Assembly (NCBI RefSeq): GCF_003259845.1 | Contig: NZ_QLMJ01000019.1 | Location: forward strand, 1 to 64,000 | DNA length: 64,000 bases | Source of the DNA: Actinoplanes lutulentus | GTDB lineage: Bacteria > Actinomycetota > Actinomycetes > Mycobacteriales > Micromonosporaceae | Direction: 5' to 3' | Part shown: positions 17,278 to 24,672 of the stretch, in pieces | Position numbering within the stretch: position 1 is the stretch's first letter | Layout: every line of letters begins with the position of its first letter | Made by a program: the position numbers and the translations under genes | The notes under the pieces: generated by a model | What the model was told of the DNA's origin: nothing | Seen by the model: the letters and a program-made list of their open reading frames with translations, nothing else | Databases searched by the model: none

Positions 17278-17961
17278 TCACGATCTCCGTAGACCGGGAA
17301 ATTCCACGGCCGCGTCCTGCGATGCGAGCTGACCGCGTCGCCGGGCGGCCACGGTCAAGCCGGCATCCCATCCCGGAGCACGGCCGTGGACCGGTGGGCC
17401 GATGGTTTCCATCTGGTGGCCGCTGCCGGCCAGGAGCCAGGCGGTCAGTGAGTTGGAGTTCCACATCTCGCCGGCACGGGCTTCGTCGCGGCCCCAGACC
17501 AGTGCAGGGGCCAGCGGTGCCAGGCGTAACACCTCGCGTGCCCGGACGGCGTCCGAGCTGACGGTACGCGGGCCGGCTACCACCTCGGCCACGTCGGAGA
17601 TGGTGCCGTCGCGCCAGCACCGGATCTCGTACCGGAACAGCGGGGAACGTCGGAGCAGCCGCGAACCGACGGGGCCTTCGCGTACGACGCCGCGGTCGGC
17701 AGTGCCGCCACCGAGTACCGGGGTCATCTCGATGACGAAACGTTGCGCATCCAGGCGTACCTGAAGTACGGAGTGGTAGAGGTCGCGGACCGGTCGATGC
17801 TCGTGACGTGCTTGGAGGTGTTCGAAGATGCGCCCGTTGAGGCGGATGCAGTGGCCGCCGGCGCCGAGCGGCAGCCAGTAGAGCGTCACGTCGGCAGGCC
17901 GCGGTGCCGTGCCTGCCGCGACATCCGGTGTGTTCTCCATAGGTGCCGGCGGCGACGTCAT
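17278..17961 (-). CDS. Conserved actinobacterial hypothetical protein
   Basis: This 227-residue soluble protein has an internal core that I recognise as a conserved hypothetical family of actinomycetes: VTLYWLPLGAGGHCIRLNGR near the start, then a DLYHSVLQVRLDAQRFVIEM strand pair, a LFRYEIRCWRDG segment, and a C-terminal VWGRDEARAGEMWNSNSL block. Its function is unknown; the Asn/Trp/Ser-rich block might be an active or binding site. The ATG at 17961 overlaps the stop of the preceding gene in an ATGA arrangement, which decides the start over the upstream Met at 18009. It is the last gene of a translationally coupled leftward operon. Confidence 0.75.
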   Translation of the reverse strand: MTSPPAPMENTPDVAAGTAPRPADVTLYWLPLGAGGHCIRLNGRIFEHLQARHEHRPVRDLYHSVLQVRLDAQRFVIEMTPVLGGGTADRGVVREGPVGSRLLRRSPLFRYEIRCWRDGTISDVAEVVAGPRTVSSDAVRAREVLRLAPLAPALVWGRDEARAGEMWNSNSLTAWLLAGSGHQMETIGPPVHGRAPGWDAGLTVAARRRGQLASQDAAVEFPGLRRS

Positions 17962-18353
17962 CGGCGCTCGACGACGAGTCGGCGTGCCCCCAGTGCCCGA
18001 GACCACCACGGCCGGGAGGTTGTGGTGCCGCTGCGCGTCGGCGGCATGGTCGTTCCTCTGAGGCTGACCCAGCCGCCGGGGCCCATCGTGACCGACCGGA
18101 TCGCGGGAGGCCGTCGCACTGCTACCGCGATGGCGATCGTAGTCACGGTGAGCGCCGCCGCGGTCAGAGCGGTCACCACGATGCGGGTGACGTCGGTGGC
18201 CGGCTGGAAGCGCATCCCTTCTGGTGTCATCACGTACGCGCCGACGGTTCGCCGGCCGTGGCGTATCGGCACGATGCTGACGTGGTCGGCAACCGCGGGC
18301 TCGGCTCGAAGGCCGGCGTCGGGAGGGTTCGCAGAGCCCGTCAGGTACGTCAT
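17958..18353 (-). CDS. Small single-pass membrane protein
   Basis: This 131-residue protein starts at ATG 18353, which overlaps the stop of the DDN-membrane gene (ATGA). A basic N-terminal half contains HGRRTVGAYVMTPEGMRF. One hydrophobic helix follows (IVVTALTAAALTVTTIAIAV, about residues 48-67), then an Arg/Thr/Ser-rich C-terminal region ending in basic residues. The family is unknown. Tight coupling to its neighbours suggests it works with the DDN-membrane protein or the conserved protein after it. Confidence 0.65.
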   Translation of the reverse strand: MTYLTGSANPPDAGLRAEPAVADHVSIVPIRHGRRTVGAYVMTPEGMRFQPATDVTRIVVTALTAAALTVTTIAIAVAVRRPPAIRSVTMGPGGWVSLRGTTMPPTRSGTTTSRPWWSRALGARRLVVERR

Positions 18354-19753
18354 GCGGTGCCTCTCTCCAGGTTGGCGGGCGGGAGGGTGTCCTGATCTGG
18401 TGTGCCGAGGCCTGTCGGGCGTCGCCGGAACAGTGGCCGGTAGAGGTAGCAGGTGACCGCTGCCAGCAGCGCCGTCATCAGCGCCGACCCGGCGACGACG
18501 GTGGCGGAGGCGTCCGGGTCGTTGCGGGCGGTCATGGTGATCGCCATCCCGGTCACCGAGGCGCCGATCAGGGTGTAGGCGCCGACCAGTGTGTACATCG
18601 GTTTGCGGGCCCACTGCTGGTGTCGCAGCGCGCCGATGCCGACGGCGATCGCTGCCGGGACGATGATGCCCAGGTCCATGAACTTGACCAGCCAGAACGC
18701 GGTTGGGCTGGACAGGTACTGCATGCTGGTCGGCTGGTCGCGCATCGCGTCGACGAAGTTCGGCAGGTGCAGGCCTATGACGACGAACGCGGCGATGGCC
18801 AGCAGCACGGTCCCGGCCGTGCGGTCGGCGCGGGCGGAGGTCGCCGGCAGTCCTTGCGTCGGGGTGCTTTGCCAGGCCCGGATCGCGAGCGCTGCGGCGA
18901 GGACGAATACCGCGAGCATCAGTGGGAAGAATCGTTCTATGTTGCCGGGCCAGCGGAGGAACTCGTTGCCGAGGATCAGCTGGGTGTAGGTGTAGACCAC
19001 GAAAATCGACGGGGCCAGGGCGAGCACGGGCGCGGCCCGGTGCCCGCGCAGTGCCAGGACGCCGACGGCGATCGTGGCCGGGGCGACGACGGCGAGCGCG
19101 GCCGCATCGCCGCCGATGATCTGGTTCAGGCTCGTGGGAGAGGTCCGGTAGCGCAGGACGCCCGAGACCAGTGGTCCCAGTACCGCCACGGTCGCCACTG
19201 CCGTACCGAGAAGGATCAGTCCCGCGCCGAGCAGGCGGCTTCCCGTTCGGACCACCGCCGGATGGCGCGTCGGCGGCGAAGGATCGTGCGTGACGTGGAA
19301 GACCGGATACTGCGCGGCCACGCGGTCGAAGTCGGGCAGTGACGCCTGCGGGTCGATGTCCATGTGCGGCCGGGCTCCGGGAGCGAGAGCGAGATAGCGG
19401 CGCAGAATCGGGGCGCGCACGCCGGGGTCGACATCCGTGAGCAGGACGTTCTCAGGTTTCCCGTGATGGATGACGGCATGCCCGCCGGCGGCTCGCACGT
19501 TGGCCACCCAGTTCGAGGTGGCCCCCAGCATGGAGACGAGATACCGCTCCCCCTCATGGTCGGCGATGACGAGGGGGAACGTCACGCGCTTGCCGCTACG
19601 GCGTCCGGGAACCTCCAGCGTCACCCAGTTGTGCGGCGCCAGCTTCCCGTTGCTGAATTGGAGGGCGGATATCTGGTTCAGGATGCGGGCCAGCCGGTTG
19701 GGGCGGCCGTGCTGGTACAGCCACCGGGTGAACTGAACACGGATCGCTGTCAC
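18350..19753 (-). CDS. F420-type nitroreductase (DDN family) fused to an eight-helix membrane domain
   Basis: This 467-residue protein starts at GTG 19753, which overlaps the stop of the ATPase remnant (GTGA). Residues 1-157 are a deazaflavin-dependent nitroreductase/quinone-reductase domain: HNWVTLEVPGRRSGKRVTFP, then YLVSMLGATSNWVANVRAAG. Known relatives bind F420H2 and reduce quinones or nitro compounds at the membrane. Residues about 170-455 contain eight predicted membrane helices, for example FVVYTYTQLILG and FWLVKFMDLGIIVPAAIAVG. Most DDN proteins are around 150 residues, so this fusion is unusual. It may couple F420H2 oxidation to the membrane quinone pool. By chance its frame is open through the upstream ATPase region, which can mislead gene callers into a 1040-residue product. 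Confidence 0.8.
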   Translation of the reverse strand: MTAIRVQFTRWLYQHGRPNRLARILNQISALQFSNGKLAPHNWVTLEVPGRRSGKRVTFPLVIADHEGERYLVSMLGATSNWVANVRAAGGHAVIHHGKPENVLLTDVDPGVRAPILRRYLALAPGARPHMDIDPQASLPDFDRVAAQYPVFHVTHDPSPPTRHPAVVRTGSRLLGAGLILLGTAVATVAVLGPLVSGVLRYRTSPTSLNQIIGGDAAALAVVAPATIAVGVLALRGHRAAPVLALAPSIFVVYTYTQLILGNEFLRWPGNIERFFPLMLAVFVLAAALAIRAWQSTPTQGLPATSARADRTAGTVLLAIAAFVVIGLHLPNFVDAMRDQPTSMQYLSSPTAFWLVKFMDLGIIVPAAIAVGIGALRHQQWARKPMYTLVGAYTLIGASVTGMAITMTARNDPDASATVVAGSALMTALLAAVTCYLYRPLFRRRPTGLGTPDQDTLPPANLERGTA

Positions 19754-21415
19754 GGGGTTTCTCGATTCTGTGCGACCGGCACGGATCGGCGCCGGGCGAC
19801 CCAGCGTGCCGCTTCGTCGACACCCCAGACGATGAACGGGAACGGGGCGATGATCGCGAGTTGGGAGGCGCTGAGTGCCGCGGTGCCGAAGATGTCCTGC
19901 AGCCACGGTGTGTAGATGACGGCGGCGGTGAAGACCAGTTCGAAGAGGATGCCCCAGAGCAGCAGGGGGTTGCTGAACAGTCCGACGGTGAACAGCGACG
20001 CCCGGTCGGTGCGGGCAGCGAACGCGGTGCCGATCTGGCAGGCCACGATCCCGGCGAACGTGATCGTGGTGGCTTGCAGGTAGGCCTGGTGCAGGGCGGT
20101 GCCGGGGCCGGTCGGGTCGCCGAGATGCCAGCCGGCACGGGTGAGGGTGTAGAGGTAGCCGCCCATAACCAGCAGCGCGGACACTCCGCCGAGCAGCAGC
20201 CAGGCGCGCAGCAGCAGTCTGTGGTCGATGACCCCGGTGTGGCGTGGCCGGGGTGGGCGGTCCATCAGGCCAGGTTCGGCGGGTTCGCGTCCCAGTGCCA
20301 GGGCGGGCAGGGTTTCGGTGCCGAGGTCGATCGCGAGGATCTGCAATACCGTCAGCGGCAGCGGGACCGCGCCGCCGGACAGCGCGAAGACCAGGAACGG
20401 CACGACCTCGGGTACGGCGTGGGCGAAGATGTAGAGCACGAACTTGCGGACGTTGGCGAAGACCCGCCGGCCGGCGCTGACGGCGGTGACGATGGTGGCG
20501 AAGTTGTCGTCGGTGAGGACCGACGTTTGCGACGATCAGGCCGATGGAGAAGCTGATCGCGGCGCTCCAGCCGAGACCGGCCCCGACGCCGATGGGCAGG
20601 AACGCCACCCCGACGGCGACCGCCACGACGGCGATGATCCACGTCGCCCGTCGTACCTGGGTCTCCAGCGGGCTGGGCTGCGCGGAACCTCGTTGCGACA
20701 GCGCGGCGATGCGGCCGAGTTCGGTGTGCATGCCGGTGCGGGTCACGACGGTGGTGGCTTCGCCGCCGGTGCAGGTGGTGCCGCTGAAGACCAGGTCGTG
20801 GGCGTCGAGCAGTGAGCCGGCGATTTCGGTGGACTCGGCACTGCGGTCGGCAGGAACTGACTCGCCGGTCAACGCGGACAGGTCGACAGTGATCGCGCCG
20901 TCGATGATGCGGGCGTCGGCGCTGACCCGGTCGCCTTCGGCGATGATCAGAACGTCGCCGGGCACCAGCTCCCGAGCGGGAATCTCGGTGCGGGCGCCGT
21001 CGCGGATCACCCGGACAGTGGCGGGCAGGAATGCGGCGAGGGCGTCGACGGCGTGTTCGGCCTGCATCTCCTGGACGAACGCGAAGCCCGCGTTGAGCAG
21101 GATCACCGCCACCACGGCAACGGCGAGTGCCGGGGTGCCTCCGGCCCAGGCGAGTCCGGCGGCGACCGCCAGCAGGATGGCAAGGGGCTGGGTGAACTGC
21201 GACAGCAACTCGCCGGGCCAGCGCCGGCCGGTGCGCCGGACCAGTTCGTTGGGTCCATGCACGACGGTGCGCCGGGCGGCTTCGCGGCCGGCCAGCCCCT
21301 GTGGCGAGGTGCGCAGGTCACGCAGCAGCACGGCGACCGGTTCCCGGGCGTTCACCTCTATATCGGCCAGGTCCGGGTTAATGGTGCGCCCCGGCACGGT
21401 CGTTGATGCGGTCAT
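19750..21415 (-). pseudogene. P-type cation ATPase with internal deletion
   Basis: The 5' part starts at ATG 21415, 13 bp after the USP gene. It encodes a P-type ATPase N-terminus: cation-ATPase N domain, first helices, actuator with LTGESVPADR, and helices 3-4 ending at SIGLIVANV near 20525. The 3' part, in another frame, begins at VLTDDNFATIVTAV and continues through the last helices (LSGGAVPLPLTVLQILAIDL, to the stop at 19750). Everything between is missing: the rest of the PEG-type helix-4 motif, the DKTGT phosphorylation site, the nucleotide-binding domain and the GDGVNDAP hinge. In the intact paralogue in this window the same interval is about 1.1 kb. The junction also changes frame, so no pump can be made. 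Confidence 0.85.
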
Positions 21416-21428
21416 GGTTGAGGCCTCT

Positions 21429-21941
21429 TCACCTGCCGTTGCCGACAACGCTGGCGTGCTCTGATGCGCCATTCGGGTATCGGTCTGGTACGGGAATGAC
21501 GACGGTGGGGCAGGTGGCGTGCTGGACGCAGTGCTGACTGACCGAGCCGAGCAGCATGCCGGCGAAGGCGCCGTGGCCGCGGCTGCCGAGGACCATCAGT
21601 TCCGCTCCCTTGCCGGCATCCAGCAGGACCTGCGCTGCCGGGCCTCCCAGGACGCGGGTAGTGACGACCACTGGGTTGCCGAACTCGCCCTGCACCTGGG
21701 CCACCGTCTCGGCCAGGGATTTCTCGGCGTACCTGATGATGCCGGCATCGTCGATGCCGGTAGGCCGCCATCCGGCGGCGTAGACGTACATGGGCGGCAC
21801 CTGCCAGGCGGCGACAGCCTCGACGGACCCGCCGGTCAGCCGGGCGTACGCCAGCGCCCAGCGCAGCGCTTCCACTGAGCCGGCAGAGTTGTCGACGCCG
21901 ACGACGATGCGATGATCCTGTACTGATTCCTGATCGACCAT
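21429..21941 (-). CDS. Universal stress protein (single domain)
   Basis: This 170-residue cytoplasmic protein has one USP domain. It opens RIVVGVDNSAGSVEALRWAL, has the central VEAVAAW strand, and carries the ATP-binding signature G-x2-G-x9-G-S within GSRGHGAFAGMLLGSVSQ. The C-terminal CPTVVIPVPD strand completes the fold. ATP-binding USPs are usually stress- or dormancy-regulated and act as regulatory proteins rather than enzymes. It is closely similar to the USP encoded at 31867 (GSRGHGTFAGIMLGSVSQ), so the two arose by duplication. It sits between the flavodoxin and the ATPase remnant in the leftward train. Confidence 0.9.
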   Translation of the reverse strand: MVDQESVQDHRIVVGVDNSAGSVEALRWALAYARLTGGSVEAVAAWQVPPMYVYAAGWRPTGIDDAGIIRYAEKSLAETVAQVQGEFGNPVVVTTRVLGGPAAQVLLDAGKGAELMVLGSRGHGAFAGMLLGSVSQHCVQHATCPTVVIPVPDRYPNGASEHASVVGNGR

Positions 21942-22008
21942 GCCGAACTCCTGACGTGAGGATCCCCGCTCGAAAAGGGCGGGCGCGATGGGCCTGGTTC
22001 CAGCGGCC

Positions 22009-22587
22009 TTATGCCCTGGCGGCCTCGTGCGGTGACGGCCCGCCAGGGCTACCGACGGTGGCCAGCCCCAGCAGCGTCGGTCGGCGGGCGGTGAGCACGG
22101 CCTCGGCGAGCGTGCGCGCCCATCGGTACGCCCGCTCCGGCTCGCCGTCGACGAGTGGACCGCTCATGGCCGCCACATGAAAGGACTCGGGAGCGCCGGC
22201 CATGTGGCAGCCGAGCACACGTAGCCGCCGGTCGGCCATGCGGGCGGCGGACCCGGGAAGCGATGGCATTTTCATAGAGGTGTCGAACGCCGCCGCGTGC
22301 ACCCCCGGCAGCCAGGGCGCGTAGTTGAGATAGGCGTGAACTCCGACCCCCGCAGTGCGGGCCTCGGTCGCTTCCTTGCGGGTCGCATGGGCGCGGGTCC
22401 GGGGTCGGCTCGGGCTGAACGCATGGGTCGGAGCGCCGACCACGAGCAGATCGATGTCGCCGATTACGGGCATGGTGCGTACGTCGGCGACGGTGACGTC
22501 GAAGTCAGCCCGCAAGCCGTCGGCGATGGCGCGGGCGATCACCGCGGTGTTGCCGAATATCGATTCGTACGTGACGAGGGCTTTCAT
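22009..22587 (-). CDS. Flavodoxin-domain protein
   Basis: This 192-residue protein opens MKALVTYESIFGNTAVIARA. T/S-x-x-x-x-G-N-T is the FMN phosphate-binding loop of flavodoxins. A LLVVGAPTHAF segment follows, as in flavodoxin-like oxidoreductases, where the second FMN-contacting loop is expected. A family-typical cysteine-containing RVLGCHMAGAPESFHV segment lies near the C-terminus. It would carry electrons with FMN. The preceding DoxX-like gene ends about 100 bp upstream on the same strand and the USP gene follows after 67 bp, which fits a shared redox/stress operon. Confidence 0.8.
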   Translation of the reverse strand: MKALVTYESIFGNTAVIARAIADGLRADFDVTVADVRTMPVIGDIDLLVVGAPTHAFSPSRPRTRAHATRKEATEARTAGVGVHAYLNYAPWLPGVHAAAFDTSMKMPSLPGSAARMADRRLRVLGCHMAGAPESFHVAAMSGPLVDGEPERAYRWARTLAEAVLTARRPTLLGLATVGSPGGPSPHEAARA

Positions 22588-22688
22588 GACGGCCTCCTTA
22601 CGCCGGTGGATCGCTGCGAATCATCGCGGCGGGCTGGCACACGTGGCGTCGTGCGCCTCCGGGGATCCCGGAAGCGCACGCGGGGTGG

Positions 22689-23264
22689 TCACGTGAGCCA
22701 GGTGTTGCGGCGCACGAGTGAGGTTGCCGCCCATCGGCGGCCGAGTCCCCAGGTGGTGCCGGCGCCGAGTAGCGCGAGCAGGATGAGGACGGCGGCGTAG
22801 ATGAGGTGGTCGTCCATGAACGGGTTGGTTTCCGGCGGGAGCACCGCCGTCCACATCAAGATCATCAACAGGGCGCCCGCGGCTGCGGCGATGCGCATGC
22901 CAATGCCGAGGATCAGCGCGGTGCCGATGCCGAGCAGGGCGATCATGAACAGCGCGTCGACGACGGCGTTGCCGGCCATCGCGTGGTAGATGCCGGCGAA
23001 GGGGCCGGTGGCGGCTTTGCCGAGGAATCCGGCGGTGGGGCTGCCGCCGTCGAGCCATGCGTTCGCGGCGGGGGTGCTGCGGCCGAGGCCGAACAGCTTG
23101 TCGAGGAACGCCCACAGGAACACCCAGCCCAGCGCGACCCGGATGCCGGCCAGCAGATACCGCGTCACGGCGGTGCGTGTCCCGGTAGCCGATGGTGCGC
23201 TCTGCGGGACGGTGGCGGTGCCGGAATAGTTTCTGGCACCGCGTTCTGGCTGTTCAGTGGTCAT
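22689..23264 (-). CDS. DoxX-family membrane protein
   Basis: This 191-residue protein starts at ATG 23264 (MTTEQPERG), with a hydrophilic tail of about 30 residues and then four hydrophobic helices. The first carries the DoxX-like RVALGWVFLWAFLDKLFGLG signature; later ones read ALFMIALLGIGTALILGIG and AGALLMILMWTAVLPP. The family includes the thiosulfate:quinone oxidoreductase subunit DoxD and uncharacterised redox membrane proteins. The ORF extends to an upstream Met at 23312, but that adds 16 residues without support. It diverges from the SPFH gene across a 490-bp intergenic region that probably holds both promoters. Confidence 0.8.
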   Translation of the reverse strand: MTTEQPERGARNYSGTATVPQSAPSATGTRTAVTRYLLAGIRVALGWVFLWAFLDKLFGLGRSTPAANAWLDGGSPTAGFLGKAATGPFAGIYHAMAGNAVVDALFMIALLGIGTALILGIGMRIAAAAGALLMILMWTAVLPPETNPFMDDHLIYAAVLILLALLGAGTTWGLGRRWAATSLVRRNTWLT

Positions 23265-23271
23265 GATCGGT

Positions 23272-23873
23272 GAGGATTCGTGATCGTTGGCGATGTTGAC
23301 CATCGCACTCACATTCCTTCGGAGTGTTCATGGCGCAGGTTCCGCGGCGCGTCGAGCGCGTCCACGGATCGATCGGATAGCGGCACCACCGACTCAGGGC
23401 GGCAGCCGTGCTCCTGTGGGACTTCGAGCCGTTCGAGACCACGTCAACAGCGGCAGAATCCACGATCGAGGAGATGTCGACGACGGCGGCGGGCTCATAC
23501 AGCCACCGGGGGCTCGGGCGACACTTCGACCGTACGCGCATCACGCCGGGACTGCTCGGCCGACCGGCGTCCGCTGCCTGCCGGGGGGGGGAACAGGCGT
23601 AGGCTCAGAGTGTCGCCCTGGACCCTGGTGGACTGGTATTTGGCCGCTGCAGGTGTCCCGGCGTTTCTTCGCCCCCGCAGCGATCAGGTGCGTTTCTCAC
23701 GCGGACTGTTCTCGGGCACAAATATCCGGCTGCGGCCGAAGTCAGGATCTCCACCGTGTGGTACCTGTGGTTAGCCCTCGTCATCCTCCTGCTCCTCGCC
23801 TTGGCCGCCCTCGCGGTGAAGGTCGTCAAGCAGTACGAGCAGGGAGTCCTGTTCCGGCTCGGCAAGGTCATCG
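23272..23873. repeat. Duplicated segment, copy 1 (promoter region plus SPFH 5' end)
   Basis: This segment is clearly homologous to 34882-35371. Shared landmarks are a CGTTGGCGATGT block, CATCGCACTCA, a GGATCGATCGGATAGCG block, CTTCGACCGTACGCGCA, and the start of an SPFH gene through TTCCGGCTCGGCAAGGTC. Copy 1 carries an extra stretch of about 95 bp (around 23407-23502) that copy 2 lacks. Copy 1 leads into the complete SPFH gene. The two are direct repeats about 11.6 kb apart and bracket the rightward stress-gene train. Confidence 0.8.
23415..23435. promoter_or_regulatory. Candidate DosR/DevR-like box
   Basis: The stretch GTGGGACTTCGAGCCGTTC in the divergent DoxX-SPFH intergenic region partly resembles the mycobacterial DosR consensus (GGGACTT followed by GGCCC). 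A second weak half-match, GGGACTGCTCGGCCG, lies near 23549. Both have several mismatches. The call is supported mainly by the DosR-regulon-like gene content on both sides. Confidence 0.22.
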
Positions 23874-24604
23874 CCGTCCGCAAGGCTGGCCTCACGGTGA
23901 TCATCCCGTTCGTGGACGTGCTGAACCGGGTGAGCCTGCGGATCGTCACCATGCCGATCCAGTCGCAGGGCATCATCACCCGCGACAACGTCAGCGTCGA
24001 CGTATCGGCCGTCGCCTACTACCGGATCGTCGACGCCGAGAAGTCGGTCGTCGCGATCGAGAACGTCGGCGCGGCGATCAACCAGATCGCCCAGACCACC
24101 CTGCGCAAGGTCGTCGGCCAGCACACCCTCGACGAGACGCTGTCCGAGACTGACCGGATCAACATAGACATCAAGACGATCCTGGACGTCGCCACCGAGG
24201 ACTGGGGCGTACAGGTCACCCTGGTCGAGCTCAAGGACATCCAGCTGCCCGACAGCATGAAACGAGCCATGGCCCGGCAGGCCGAAGCCGAACGGGAGAA
24301 ACGCGCGAAGATCATCGCCGCCGAAGGTGAGGCCCTGGCCGCCGACGCGCTGGGATCGGCCGCGGACATCATGATGGCCCACCCGCTCGCGTTGCAGCTG
24401 CGCAACCTGCAAACCCTCGTCGAGCTCGGCGTCGACAAGAACAGCACCGTCGTGTTCCCGGCCCCGCTGATGAGCACGATCGGCGAACTCGGCACCTTCC
24501 TGGCCCGCGAGAACAACGCGGCGGCCGCTGTCGCACCGCCCGCGTCCGGCCACGACGTCACGCCACTCATCAACGGCACCCCGCGTGCGACGGCAACCTC
24601 TTGA
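23756..24604 (+). CDS. SPFH/band-7 (slipin/stomatin-like) protein
   Basis: This 282-residue protein starts at GTG 23756 with an N-terminal membrane helix (LALVILLLLALAALAVKVV). The SPFH domain follows: EQGVLFRLGKVIAVRKAGL, IIPFVDVLNRVSLRIVTMP, a DNVSVDVSAVAYYRIVD segment, and the EDWGVQVTLVELKDIQLPD slipin signature. A charged Ala/Glu coiled coil (RQAEAEREKRAKIIAAEGEA) ends in a C-terminal hydrophobic/proline region. Slipins form membrane-bound oligomers that organise lipid microdomains. The downstream phosphoketolase frame overlaps its stop, and a truncated duplicate of its first 37 codons occurs at 35260. It lacks the NfeD-like partner that often accompanies bacterial slipins. Confidence 0.88.
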   Translation: MWYLWLALVILLLLALAALAVKVVKQYEQGVLFRLGKVIAVRKAGLTVIIPFVDVLNRVSLRIVTMPIQSQGIITRDNVSVDVSAVAYYRIVDAEKSVVAIENVGAAINQIAQTTLRKVVGQHTLDETLSETDRINIDIKTILDVATEDWGVQVTLVELKDIQLPDSMKRAMARQAEAEREKRAKIIAAEGEALAADALGSAADIMMAHPLALQLRNLQTLVELGVDKNSTVVFPAPLMSTIGELGTFLARENNAAAAVAPPASGHDVTPLINGTPRATATS

Positions 24605-24672
24605 GTACCCCGCACACGACCCCGGCCGTGCCCGCTCCACGCCGATACGAGCAGGAAGGCATCGGTTTCCCG

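Noticed and set aside
18350..21472. Single 1040-residue open frame spanning ATPase and DDN-membrane sequence
   Set aside because: The middle third (about 19754-20520) is Arg/His/Pro-rich out-of-frame translation of ATPase C-terminal helices. The frame continuity is accidental; the DDN gene has its own GTGA-coupled start.
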